From Andalucia godoyi (taxonomy: Eukaryota; Discoba; Jakobea; Jakobida; Andaluciidae): DNA of 64,000 nucleotides. Under the pieces are notes generated by a model. The model searched no databases. It had not been told where the DNA came from and worked only from the letters and a program-made list of their open reading frames with translations. Made by a program: the position numbers and the translations under genes. The stretch lies in the NCBI GenBank assembly GCA_009859145.1, contig VRVR01000007.1:62001-126000 (forward strand), given 5' to 3'. Numbering within the stretch: the first letter of the stretch is position 1; each line of letters opens with the position of its first letter. Positions 10,795-21,281 of this stretch are shown in pieces.

Positions 10795-11398
10795 ACCGAT
10801 GAATAATAACACGTCATTGTTATGCATAGACATGGTCGACACTGGCCGACACTAGCACGTTTTTGTTTCACAGGAATTCATGCTTACGCACGCTCGGCCA
10901 AAATTCAGCCTGTGACACAGGCTCCGCATTTTCGACACTCTTTAACGCACCATCCATAGCCATCTATTCTATCATTCGTTAGTTTCACGTTTTTATTCAA
11001 ATGTGGGCGTGAGTGTGCTGCGATGACGCATTCGCCTACGCCTACGCCGCCCGATGCCAGGGCCTCCTACGTCCCGCATATCTCCTAAGAGACCACTTGT
11101 CATTACGCCTACCGCCTCTTCCTCTCGTATTTCCAGTTGCGTCAATCGCTGCAACTGAGGACATGAAAGCGCCTGCTGCTAGGGCCGTCAGCATCAAAAT
11201 GCACCCCTTCTCAGGAACAACGTGTCACGCTGAGAAAGTGGCTCACAGATTGATCGAGATTGGGAACGGAGCGCGGAACATCTATCTGAAGAACGCCGTG
11301 AGGCGTGTTGGCGGCCTATCCCCTTCCAGGCAACGGGATGCAAGATTGAATATGCATGTCTACTCGTAGATATGCATGTTCAGTGTATACTGTAGGCG
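10795..11398 (+). repeat. Dispersed repeat R2, copy A
   Basis: A segment of about 600 bp that recurs in reverse orientation at 43673-44230, at moderate divergence with small indels. The matching block runs from ACCGATGAATAATAACAC to CAGTGTATACTGTAGGCG. Near the right end an inverted repeat (GCATGTCTA, loop CTCG, TAGATATGC at about 11354-11375) can form a hairpin; in copy B the stem is perfect. No coding capacity or tRNA-like promoter was recognised. A non-autonomous mobile element is the likeliest explanation; the class is unknown. Confidence 0.83.
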
Positions 11399-11795
11399 AT
11401 GAATCCTCACTGTTCTTCAAAAATCTAATCAAGAAGATACTTGAAACATTTTGGCATTCATCTGTCAGTCGGGGGCTTCACTTTTCAGCAGGCTTGCAGA
11501 ACAAATCAAACCTCTGCGATCTGCTGTACATACCGTTTTTCTTCCCAGTGGCCAAGCTTTTGGTAACTGCCATTTCCTTTCTTCTTCTGTTGTCGTTCCG
11601 CATTTGTTTCCTCTTTTTAATTTTCCTTTTTGTTTTGTTTTAATCACATGCCTCACTTCCTGTGCTTCGAAAAGAAATCTTCATTGCATCAAACAAACAA
11701 GCACACACGCTCACACACATACAAACATACACACACAGAAAGAGAGTATTCTTGTCTTTTCGTCCTTTTCTCTCACAGCCCATTTTTCGTGAGCC
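11399..11795. other. Region between R2 copy A and the IQCA-like gene
   Basis: T-rich sequence with a CA/TA-rich microsatellite at about 11698-11740. No gene is seen. Confidence 0.6.
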
Positions 11796-14669
11796 ATGAG
11801 TTCTCAGTATGTCTCCTGCCGTGTTCCCTGCAGCTTTTCCTAAGGAGTATGTTTTGCTTTTCAGAATGAAAGACTAATGATTTCCCCCTCTTTTTTCTCT
11901 TTTTTCTCTTTCTTCTTTCAATTATTACTATTATTACAATTATTATTGGGGTGGGTTTGCAGATTCTACGATGATGAGTTGAGAGATGCGATTCTAAAGG
12001 TTCGGGATCTGCTGTCTGCAGAGAATCTTCCTGAAGGTTTTGTTGCAGATCCAAAGAACTACATTTCTCATTTTGGTGCACTGTATGTCCAGTATGTGCA
12101 GGTTTTTCGACAGCTGGAAGATATTCATGACCAGACGCTGCAGCCGCAGAAACGACGCGACATCTTCAAGCTTTTGGAAGCTGTCATTGGGCGTGTTCTT
12201 GAGCTTAACAAGGTTTTGGTTGGAGTGAACAATGCGGAACACCCTTGTTTGTCGGATATTCTGGTGGACCTTAAGCTGTTGCCGGCGACTCTTGAGCTGC
12301 CTGTTCCGCGGTACATGGTCAGTTCTCGGACCAAGTCCATTAATGAACGCAATATGATCATCAAGTCGCTGATTCGCGAGTATGACCTGCCGATGCCTCC
12401 TCCATTGGAACAGGACCCGGTTGCGCTCCGAAGCGGTACGTCTGCAATGACGCAGGAACAAGCGATCTTGTTGATTCAAACCGCAGAGCGCGGAAGACAA
12501 GGTCGGCAGCGTGCCATGTTCATGAAGGTTATCAGGGCGCAAGAAGATGCCGAACGTAAGATTCTGGAAGGAGGAGACATGGACGTCGATCCGGATGATG
12601 CAGCGACAAAGATTCAGCGGACGTTCCGTGGATTTGCGTCAAGAAACCTTGTTGACAAGATGCGAGAAGAGGAGAATGTCTTTCTTGGCATGGCTCCGAG
12701 AGTGGTTCCAGACCCGTCTAAAACTCCAAAGTTTACGGAGGAACAAGTTCGAAATCAGCGTAAGATTCTCCAAAAGCAGTTCGAACAGGATCTGCAGGAG
12801 TCAATGGTCCCGCTGAAGAAGCAGATGATAGATATAGACGGCCAGAAGTTCAAGGATGAATGGCACGATGCTGTTCTCGAGCACATTTTGCAAAAGAAGG
12901 TCGCAACCGGAAAGCTGGACAAGATTCCAACGGCGGAGGAAGGAGGGTCCTTGAAATATGTCGAGGATCAGGAACCCAAGCCTCCTGGCGAGGGTGAAGA
13001 GGAAGAAGATCCAAAGGGCAAGAAAGGAAAAGATAAGGGCAAGAAAGGAAAAGACGACAAGAAGGGGAAGAAGAAAGGGAAGGGAGATGAGGAGGAAGAG
13101 GAAAAGGATACAGTTATCGAGCCCTCCAAGTTTGCAGGAGAAATGGTTGTCGCTGCTCAGCGAATCATCGACGTGTGGGAGAACGGTGTTATTCCCTCCA
13201 GTATCCTGGCATCTGCACAAGCTGCCCAGCGACCCGGCTCTTCGGCAAGCGTGTCCGGTGGCAAAGGAGCAGCAGTGGCCCCACCCCCAACTGCAGTCCT
13301 GCCTGAGAATGCTTCGGCTGCTGCCCGAGTCAACCAAGGACCCCTTGCTGTTTCTCACATGCAACTTACAAAGAGTCGACATAATCCGCTTGTTCCCGCC
13401 AACACGTACATGGTTGACGGGGAGTCTACGGAGAAACCGAATCTTGAACTGCTTCGCGAAGAGCTTCGCATGTCTGTGGAAGAAGAACTGAGAAAAGAGG
13501 TCGATGCAAAACTTCGTCTTGAATTGGAGAACATGGAAGGCGGAGACGCCGGGAAAGGAAAGGGCAAGAAGGGCAAGTCAAAGAAAGGCAAGAAGGGCAA
13601 GAAGGGCAAAGGAAAGAAGGGCAAGAAGGATGCGACGGAAGGAGAAGATCCCAACATCCAGTTTGCTCGGTTGGTGAGCCTCGGGGTCATCCAAGAATCG
13701 CCAGCCGCCTCCATGAACGATTTTGTGGGAGACTTCAATCCATTGACGTCCTTGTATGAATCCCAGAATGTTATGGTGGATCCGTCATTTGCAGACGTTC
13801 GACATGCGTCTATCTTGTATGGGGTCTTGTCGCTGGGTGTGTCAGAGAGCACGCACAAGACGATTCCGCACACTCGAGGCATTCTTCTGTACGGGCCGCA
13901 GGGGTCAGGAAAGACGCTCTTGTCAAAGGCCATCTGCGCCGCAACCGGTGCGCTCTGGATCAATCTGTCTCCTTCGAATCTTGAAGGCAAAGTGGAGGGC
14001 AAAGAAGTTGGAAAGCTTCTCAGTCGCGTCTTCCGAGTCGCGAAACTTCATGGCCCCACCGTGATTTACATTGACGACGCCGACCAAGTGTTTGCCGGAG
14101 TGAAGAAGGGGAAAAAGACGTCTGGATCGGGTATCGGCGGCAAGATGACCAAGGACCTCCAAGCTAAGGTCAAGGAATTGGTTCCTGGAGACCGTGTGCT
14201 GATTGTTGCGAACTCTCGCTCACCGGGATCCATCGACACGAAGACCTTGCTGTCCTGTGTCGACCACGTCGTCTATTGCCCACGTCCTGATTATGGCACT
14301 CGCGTGAAGCTTTGGGAACACTTTGTTGTGAATCGCCAACACGGCCCTCGATTCGCGGACGTGCAGTATCAAAACCTGGCGCATTTGACGGACGGATACA
14401 CGGCGGGCTCGATTTGCAATATTGTCGAGGAAGTTGTTACAGAAAGACGAGTCAAGAAGCTGGATGCAAAGCCGCTGACTCCTGAAGAGTTCCTCACTCC
14501 GCTTGCAAAGCGAGATCCTGTGTGGATGGACGTGTACGAAGAGATGAAGTCCCTGAATGACGCTCTCTCCGAGCCATACTGCCGCAAGAAGCCGCCCAAA
14601 CCCAAATCGGATGAAGATGATGATGGTAAGGACAAGAAGGGAAAGAAAGGTGGAAAAAAGAAGAAGTGA
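11796..14669 (+). CDS. IQ and AAA domain protein, probable nexin-dynein regulatory complex subunit (DRC11/IQCA-like)
   Basis: Proposed two-exon gene: an 11-nt first exon 11796-11806, a 156-nt intron 11807-11962 (GTATGT to CAG), then 11963-14669; 905 residues beginning MSSQFYDDEL. Without the first exon the frame starts inside intron-like poly-pyrimidine sequence. The N-terminus (to about 120) matches the helical start of IQCA proteins, with a QLEDIHDQTLQPQKRRD stretch. IQ-type motifs lie near residues 172 and 217. Two Lys/Gly-rich blocks (about 353-380 and 534-560) consist of KGK repeats. The C-terminal AAA domain has Walker A GPQGSGKT (648-655) and Walker B VIYIDDADQ. In Chlamydomonas and animals the family sits in the axonemal nexin-dynein regulatory complex, so a flagellar role is inferred. 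The tail is acidic then Lys-rich. Confidence 0.85.
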
Positions 14670-14709
14670 TCCCGTGCATTGTTGTTGTTGTTGTTTGTAA
14701 ATTTTCTCC

Positions 14710-14795
<86 letters not shown>

Positions 14796-15051
14796 CATAC
14801 ACACACACACACACAGAGAGAGGAATCGGCTGTAGTGCTGGAACCCCCAACCGCTGACAAAACCGTCCGTTGTTTTCTGCTCAAACCAGCTTCGAATTCG
14901 ATAAAACCGTGGATTTCGTTGTTTTTTTGATTTTTTCTTTTGCTTTTCCATTCACAAAACTTTTGTTTTATTTTTGCGACATACCGATAATTTTGTTTCG
15001 TTGCTTGTTTCGTTTTGTTTTTCTTTGCTTTCCACACGTCATTGTCGAATC
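14670..15051. other. Intergenic region with long CT microsatellite
   Basis: About 80 bp of pure CT (14713-14792), then CA units and a short GA run to 14822. The rest is T-rich upstream sequence of the next gene. Confidence 0.8.
14713..14815. repeat. (CT)n-(CA)n compound microsatellite
   Basis: About 40 uninterrupted CT units followed by about nine CA units, 240 nt upstream of the next start codon. Confidence 0.97.
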
Positions 15052-16317
15052 ATGGCAAAGTCATGGGGCGAGGATGTGGAAAACTACCGGAAGGCCAAAC
15101 TGGAGTTGCCGTTTGTTCCGGAGCCTGTTTTTCGCAAAACCCGTGACAAATCCATGCTTTGGCGGACGCAACCGTATGATCCTGTGATCCAGACTCTTCG
15201 AGATCCGTCTGAAGAAGAGCGCAGAAGAACAGTGGAGCGGGCGCGGTCGATACAGCTGATATCGTCTGGTATTGAAAAATCGATGCGCTATGGTGCCCAA
15301 TATGACATCATTTCTAATAGTGAAAAGCGACCAGCGACCGTTGGAACCACGTCATTGCCGAATGCGTTCGGCTCTTCTGCGAAAAAGGAGAATGAGGTTC
15401 GGTATCGATCCACTGCGTCTGTTGACTATAACATTATTTCGGGTGTTCCATTGACGGAGGCATACGTCTCCTCGCCCGAAACAAGGCCGAACTTTGCAAC
15501 GCTGCTGATGAAGCCTCGACCAACAACCCATGGAAACGGAAAACGCACATTCCATGTTGAAGCTCCTACGGACTTCAACATTTTGAGCAATTTGTACAAG
15601 GTGAATCACGATACGAAAACCCGGGAGGACGAAGAGAAGATCAAGCAGGAACTTGAGCAAAAGTATTGGGCCACGCACGACTTTGATCCGCTGTTGCAAA
15701 AGTATCATATGCAAGGAAAAGACGAAGCGGTTGATCGTGCGGAGCTTGAGCGGACCAGCATGCTCATCACTGCAAAGATGAAGCGAGAGCCGCCGACGAT
15801 GCGAGAAGCCGAGGGGAATGCATACGATATCACCTCGTTCTCCGTTCGAGACGCGGAATTATTCGACAAGGTCATGTCGCGCACGTCAAAAGGTGTTGCG
15901 GCTGTGCAGAAGATGCGAGAAACAATGGAAATTAAGCGGGAGGAAGCCAACCAAAAGTACAACAAGGACCTGCAAAGAGCGTTCAATCGGACGGCAACCA
16001 GGACGGAGCGTCTCCGAGATTATGAGGAACTTGCTCGTGGATACGATATTGTTTCAAATGTGGACTTTGGTGGCGTGGATGGTCGAGCGCCAGACTATGT
16101 TCAACGTGCGGAAGACCATGCCGCAGCGCTCGCCAAACCTGATCCGTTCGATGTGCATGGTACTCAGAAGATGTCCAGAACCTGGGACGGTTTTCTTCGA
16201 GACAAGGTGAACACGATGACCTCTCCTGTTCAGCTTCCTGCACTCACTCTCAACAGCGGCGTAACGAATGCAGCGATGAAAAAGTCTGTTCGTTCCGGCG
16301 GTTTCCACAGAGAATAG
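15052..16317 (+). CDS. Conserved-looking protein with five Y-D/N-I-x-S motifs, function unknown
   Basis: Intronless, 421 residues, starting MAKSWGEDVENY; an upstream open stretch is T-rich leader and not used. A short motif of aromatic-Asp/Asn-Ile-x-Ser type recurs five times at uneven spacing: YDIISN (84), YNIISG (126), FNILSN (175), YDITSF (258) and YDIVSN (331). Between motifs lie charged helical segments, for example around 185-215 and 270-325. The protein is basic and has no signal peptide or membrane segment. I do not recognise the family. Such repeated short motifs around helices suit a filament- or microtubule-binding protein, and the upstream neighbour is axonemal, so a ciliary role is possible but only inferred. 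Confidence 0.85.
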   Translation: MAKSWGEDVENYRKAKLELPFVPEPVFRKTRDKSMLWRTQPYDPVIQTLRDPSEEERRRTVERARSIQLISSGIEKSMRYGAQYDIISNSEKRPATVGTTSLPNAFGSSAKKENEVRYRSTASVDYNIISGVPLTEAYVSSPETRPNFATLLMKPRPTTHGNGKRTFHVEAPTDFNILSNLYKVNHDTKTREDEEKIKQELEQKYWATHDFDPLLQKYHMQGKDEAVDRAELERTSMLITAKMKREPPTMREAEGNAYDITSFSVRDAELFDKVMSRTSKGVAAVQKMRETMEIKREEANQKYNKDLQRAFNRTATRTERLRDYEELARGYDIVSNVDFGGVDGRAPDYVQRAEDHAAALAKPDPFDVHGTQKMSRTWDGFLRDKVNTMTSPVQLPALTLNSGVTNAAMKKSVRSGGFHRE

Positions 16318-16722
16318 CTCTTCTTTCCTTTCCTTCCTCTCTCCTGTCCACACTGTTTTTCCTTCTTGTTTTAATTTTTTTAATTTTTTTAATTTTTTGA
16401 TTTCGCCCTGTTTTGTCGACTTTCGACCATGAACAACTGAACATATCGTGTACCGTCGAGAATGCAGTCAGTCGTCGTTTGTCCATCGAAAATGAGGTTT
16501 GTTGCGGTAATGTACAGTTTCAAGAGTATGTATTTGATAAACTCCACTGCTAGCCGAACGCTGCTACTGAAGACACGAGTTTCCTTTTGCAAGTTTGGAA
16601 TGCACTTGAACGAGCACACAGCCTTCGATTTCCAGGATCTTTTCATCAGTTCTCAGCTGGTTTGTCTTGTTACCATTCTAAATATTTTATAATCCTCTTT
16701 TTTCTTCCGAGTAAATTTTTAC
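16318..16722. other. Intergenic region before oligopeptidase B
   Basis: Contains a thrice-repeated TTAATTTTTT-type tract at about 16370-16400 and T-rich sequence. A possible acceptor (TTCTTGCAG) ends at 16736, so an unseen upstream exon cannot be excluded. Confidence 0.5.
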
Positions 16723-19242
16723 ATGTTCTTGCAGATTGTGAAGTGCATTCGTCCGTCTTTGCAGTTCTTTGCTTGTTCTGGTTCTTGCTCTTCTTCTTTT
16801 CGACAATCTCTGGGATTTACATCATCGTCGTTTGTACGCCTCGCTTCGTCAATGGCTTCTTCGCTGTCGCTGGCGGGCTCGACGCCTGGGGCGGTGGAGC
16901 CACCCGTTTGTGAGAAGCGGCCTCATGAGCTGTCATATCATGGTGACGTGCGCGTTGATCCGTACTACTGGCTTCGTGAACGAGAAAACCCAGAAGTCAA
17001 GGAGTTCTTGGAAAAGGAAAACAAGTATGCGGAGTCGATTGTGTCGCCGGCTCTCAAGCAAAAGCTGTTCGAGGAAATGCGACAGCGATGGAAGGAAACC
17101 GATTCTTCGCTTCCTGTGAAAGATCGTGCGTATTGGTACTTTAGTCGTTTGATTAAGGGACTAAACTATCCGCAGTACTGCAGAAAGCCACATGCAGGAA
17201 ACCACAATTTTGTGACTCGATACGTCGATTTGATCTCTGAGAATGTCGACGCGGACATCCCAAAGGACGAGGATGAACTTGTCATGCTGGATTTGAACAA
17301 GATGGCGCAGGAGGAAAAGCTTGACTTCATTGATCTTGGAGAATATCAGATTTCTCCGGATGAAACGTGCGTTGCATGTACATTGGACTTGTCGAACGGA
17401 CGCGAGGTGTACACCGTTGTCGTCAAGGAGCTTTCTTCTGGCAAGGAGATTCGCCGCATCAACAAGTTTCCAATCGCATCCGAGGTCGCATGGGGCAATG
17501 ACCGAGTCCTGTTCTACTTTGCACTTGATGATGCGTTGCGACCGCATAAGCTTGTGCGACACGAGCTGGACAAATCGATCGAGGAAGCAGACACTGTGCT
17601 ATATGAAGAGCTTGATGAACTCTTCTGGCTTGGCTCCCTCCATCGCTGTGCAGATGACGAGTTTGTGCTGTTCGAGTCCGGTGGAAAGACGAGCACAGAA
17701 TGGTATTTCCTTTCCACGCGCACCCCACTTGTCCCCTTTACCTCGTTCTGCCCCCGCGCCCCCAAAGTTGAATATTCGATCGAGCACCATCCACACCTCA
17801 TTGGCTCTGGAAAGGGTGCGTGGATCGTGTACCACAACGGAGATGGATGCACGAACTTCAAGGTGGATATGGTTGCGGACGGCAAGAACACTGCGGAAAA
17901 GACAAACTGGCACAGTCTTGTCAGGTACGATCCTCTGACGCACGTTGAACGGGTTTCGCCGTATGAAACGTTCCTGCTCTTTTCCGTTCGTCAGAACGGT
18001 TTCCCGAGTGTTTTGCTCACGTCCATTGCAGATGTCCAGAGACATTTTGAGCGTCCGAACGGTGGCGATCTGACAGCGCCCGCCGGGCTGGATCCAGCCA
18101 CCCAACTCATGAATGTTCGCACGCTGGTGAACACAGACGATGCCGAACTGCAGGAAATCCACTGCATCTCTGCGTCTGTGAACCCTGATTTTGATTCCAA
18201 GTCCTTCCGACTGAACGTCAGCAACCTTGTCATTCCGCGCCGCACCTTTGAGCTCGATTCGGAATCACGTGTGCTGACGCTGCTCAAGACAGAACCTGTG
18301 ATGGGCGGCTATGACTCGTCCAAGTATGGGGTTGCTCGTCTCTGGGCAACTGCGACGGCCTCCACGTGCGATCCCCGCGATCCGACGCTCTCACTTTCTG
18401 CGCTGCAGGCATCTGGTTCCTCTGGCAGCGGCACCACCACCAGTAATGATGAAATTCGAATTCCCATCACTCTGTGCTACCGCAAGGATCTGCTCAAACG
18501 CGGCGAGAATCCGTGTTTGTTGTATGCATACGGCTCCTATGGTCTGTCAGTCGACCCGACATTCAATTCTTCGCGCTTGTCGCTGCTCGATCGTGGCTTC
18601 GTTTGGGCACTTGGCTCGATTCGTGGTGGCGGGGAGATGGGACGCATCTGGCGCAATTCCGGCCGAATGGAACACAAGATGAACACGTTTACAGATTATG
18701 TGGCGTGTGCCGAGCATCTGATCCGTGAAAAGTGGAGTCATCCGCACAAGCTGGCGGCTCGTGGTGGATCTGCAGGCGGGATGTTGATGGGAGCCGCTGC
18801 AGTGAACATGCGCCCGGACTTGTTCCGAACCGTCCTTGCCCTTGTTCCGTTTGTCGACTGTGTGACAACGCTTCTCGATCCCGAAATTCCGCTGACAGTT
18901 GTTGAATGGGATGAGTGGGGCAATCCTCTGCACAACAAGCAGTTCTACGATGTCATCAAGGCATACTCTCCAATGGACAATCTGCCGCCCCCAACCACCA
19001 TCTTGCCCAACATTTTCATCGAAAGCGGCTTTTCAGACCCCCGAGTCGCCTATTGGGAACCGGCGGCATGGTGCGCCCGGCTCCGTGCGCAGTGGGATGC
19101 GTCTGCGATCCACGGCCGTCAGCTCATCCACAAGTGCAACCTCAGTGCAGGACACGCCGGCGCTGCTGGCCGCTATTCTCATCTCGAAGAAATCGCATTT
19201 GAATATGCCTTTCTTCTCCAAACCATGGATATTAACGAGTAA
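16723..19242 (+). CDS. Oligopeptidase B-type serine peptidase (S9A)
   Basis: 839 residues from 16723. The propeller domain opens with the family pattern PPVCEKRPHELSYHG and DPYYWLRERENPEV. The catalytic serine is S683 in GGSAGGM, the aspartate lies in the ESGFSDPRVAYWEPA segment and the histidine in SAGHAGAAGRYSHLEE near the C-terminus. S9A oligopeptidases cut short peptides after basic residues and are found in bacteria, plants and protists. The first 43 residues are Ser/Arg/Phe-rich and acid-free, like a mitochondrial presequence; a second Met at residue 44 (16852, MASSLSLAG) would give a cytosolic form of about normal family length. Which start is used is uncertain. The gene is otherwise intact, with no frameshift. 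Confidence 0.93.
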   Translation: MFLQIVKCIRPSLQFFACSGSCSSSFRQSLGFTSSSFVRLASSMASSLSLAGSTPGAVEPPVCEKRPHELSYHGDVRVDPYYWLRERENPEVKEFLEKENKYAESIVSPALKQKLFEEMRQRWKETDSSLPVKDRAYWYFSRLIKGLNYPQYCRKPHAGNHNFVTRYVDLISENVDADIPKDEDELVMLDLNKMAQEEKLDFIDLGEYQISPDETCVACTLDLSNGREVYTVVVKELSSGKEIRRINKFPIASEVAWGNDRVLFYFALDDALRPHKLVRHELDKSIEEADTVLYEELDELFWLGSLHRCADDEFVLFESGGKTSTEWYFLSTRTPLVPFTSFCPRAPKVEYSIEHHPHLIGSGKGAWIVYHNGDGCTNFKVDMVADGKNTAEKTNWHSLVRYDPLTHVERVSPYETFLLFSVRQNGFPSVLLTSIADVQRHFERPNGGDLTAPAGLDPATQLMNVRTLVNTDDAELQEIHCISASVNPDFDSKSFRLNVSNLVIPRRTFELDSESRVLTLLKTEPVMGGYDSSKYGVARLWATATASTCDPRDPTLSLSALQASGSSGSGTTTSNDEIRIPITLCYRKDLLKRGENPCLLYAYGSYGLSVDPTFNSSRLSLLDRGFVWALGSIRGGGEMGRIWRNSGRMEHKMNTFTDYVACAEHLIREKWSHPHKLAARGGSAGGMLMGAAAVNMRPDLFRTVLALVPFVDCVTTLLDPEIPLTVVEWDEWGNPLHNKQFYDVIKAYSPMDNLPPPTTILPNIFIESGFSDPRVAYWEPAAWCARLRAQWDASAIHGRQLIHKCNLSAGHAGAAGRYSHLEEIAFEYAFLLQTMDINE

Positions 19243-19328
19243 CTCTTACTTTCTAATCATCATCATCATCATAATAATAATAATAATAATAACCATAATA
19301 ATAAGAGCTGAACCAACTCGACTTGGAT

Positions 19329-19371
<43 letters not shown>

Positions 19372-19855
19372 AAACAACATACTGTTCAAGCATCAAGCGA
19401 CGCAACAAAAGGGCCTCCTTAAAACACGCCCGAGTTCGTTCCATTCGACTTTGTGTCTCCACAAAAATTGCCAAATTGCATCAAAAGCAGCACAGACTAT
19501 TATCATTCATCCGTTCGTTTTCATTCTCTTTTTTCTTTTCATTTCATTCTTTTCATTTCTCTTTTTGTTTCAGTTTTTGCTCTTGTTCTTCTTCCATTAT
19601 CGGCGTTCTTTTTATTCCCTGCGGTGTCCGTATAATCACGCAAGAGAGAAACTATTTCTGTCGCTCAAAGGGGGGAGAGAGAGAGAGAGAGAAATTCAAA
19701 CTCGCTTTGTTGTTTTTTTTTTTTTTTTTTTTTTGTGGTTATTAAATTCAAATAGTATATTGACAATTATCAGGGAGAAAAGACGGAAAAGAAACAAAGA
19801 ATTTTTAATTAATTGGTTTGGTTGCGTTGGCTTCATTTAATGGGATTTGGGGTGA
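19243..19855. other. Intergenic region rich in simple repeats
   Basis: Contains CAT/AAT trinucleotide repeats (19256-19304), a CT-then-CA microsatellite (19329-19371), a short GA run (about 19675-19692) and an 18-20 base T run near 19711-19732. No gene is seen. Confidence 0.75.
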
Positions 19856-21091
19856 ATGCGTGCGAACAACAACCCGAGAGTGACTTTGGACATCGATTTA
19901 CAGAATTCGGCGAATCAGGAGTATGATGCGTCTGCGTCGTCACACACGACTGCATCGACCGTGCACAGCAGCAGCAGCAGTAGGGAGGATGGCCGTCATT
20001 CGAGCCAGCCTCTCATTTCTCCAGATGGCAGCAGTGCAATGTCCGTGTCGGTCGACACGCTGGATGTGTACGACGAGGTATCCCCTGGAGGCACGCACCG
20101 GCTGAACGCATACGTTCTTGGAAAAGATGACCAGCGCCACGTTGCACAGGCTTTGGAAGACGTTGAGCAGCGAACTCCAATTTTGCTGCATCGGCACGGC
20201 GGTCGGCCACGAAAAGTGAAGATCCATGCACACACAGTGCACTATCATGAGGCTCCACATTATGTACAAGGAAACGAGTTTTTGGTCCGTGGATACCGCA
20301 TGGAGCTTTCTTGGCAACAGTGCCTGCAGTCGTGCTTTGTAGCAAACAATGAGATCCCCAACATTTGGTCGCACTTCATCGGGTTTCTCGCCTTTTTCTC
20401 CCTATTTATATGGGTGTGGACACCCTCGTTTCCAATTCCAGTCAGCGTGTCCACAGATCCTCAGCATCACATCTTATTTGGTGTGTTTTGCCTATGTGTC
20501 TCGCTCTGTTGCTGCAACTCGACAATCTATCACATCTTTTGCGCAATGTCGCAACAAATGTCATTCATGCTGCTCCAAGCCGACTACTTGGGTATTCTGG
20601 CGCAGATTGGCGGATCTGTGATGCTTGTTCTGTTCTACCTGTTCTACTGCAATCCGCCTTTTCAAATTCTATATCTTACTCTCAATGGAATTGCGACGGC
20701 GTTGGGCATCTTTGCCACAACGCGCAAGCGATTCTATGAAAACGAGGCACGAAATCTGCGTGCATCGGTCTTCTTTCTCGTGGCCGCTACTTCTCTCGTC
20801 CCGGCCGCACACTTTTTCGCCATTGCTCCGTACCACATTCTTTTCGAGAACGGCCTCGACTGGCCGTTTTACTCCATGGTTCTTGTGTATGTTCTCGGCA
20901 TCACCTTCTTCGTGTCACGCATCCCAGAACGCTGTTGTCCGGGGAAGTTTGATCTGTGCCTCCATTCGCACTCGTACATGCATTGTTGCACCGTGATCGC
21001 TGCTGCATTTCACCTTTACGGTTGTATCAAACTTGTTACGTTCATCGACGATCGCGACGGCATGTCGTGCAGCAAGTCTTGGTGGGATTAG
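19856..21091 (+). CDS. PAQR-family seven-helix receptor (adiponectin receptor-like)
   Basis: Intronless, 411 residues. The first 140 residues are Ser-rich and soluble; seven hydrophobic helices follow from about 170. Signature positions are conserved: NNEIPNIWSHFIGF (164-177), S222 and H226 in NSTIYHIFCAMS, RIPERCCPGKFD (355-366), and H372 and H376 in SHSYMH. H226, H372 and H376 correspond to the three zinc-binding histidines of human AdipoR1, whose structure shows a ceramidase-like site. Family members act as membrane hydrolases or receptors for lipids; in unicellular eukaryotes they are linked to sterol and ceramide homeostasis. A neutral ceramidase gene lies 5.7 kb away, but that proximity may be chance. 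Confidence 0.93.
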   Translation: MRANNNPRVTLDIDLQNSANQEYDASASSHTTASTVHSSSSSREDGRHSSQPLISPDGSSAMSVSVDTLDVYDEVSPGGTHRLNAYVLGKDDQRHVAQALEDVEQRTPILLHRHGGRPRKVKIHAHTVHYHEAPHYVQGNEFLVRGYRMELSWQQCLQSCFVANNEIPNIWSHFIGFLAFFSLFIWVWTPSFPIPVSVSTDPQHHILFGVFCLCVSLCCCNSTIYHIFCAMSQQMSFMLLQADYLGILAQIGGSVMLVLFYLFYCNPPFQILYLTLNGIATALGIFATTRKRFYENEARNLRASVFFLVAATSLVPAAHFFAIAPYHILFENGLDWPFYSMVLVYVLGITFFVSRIPERCCPGKFDLCLHSHSYMHCCTVIAAAFHLYGCIKLVTFIDDRDGMSCSKSWWD

Positions 21092-21281
21092 CACCGGGCT
21101 ATACAGACTTACTTTAAAAATTTTAATGTTGCTTTGCTGTTTTCCTTCGTAAAGTGCATGAAACCGCCCGGGTGTTTTTACTTTGTAACACACATAATGC
21201 AAAAATGACTGGGTCTCTTGAAACAAGAGAAAAACAAAAACAAAAACAAAAACAAAAAGAGGGAAAAGAGGCGAAGCTTCA

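Noticed and set aside
10795-11398. R2 as a Helitron
   Set aside because: The subterminal hairpin is suggestive, but no TC start or CTRR end is found.
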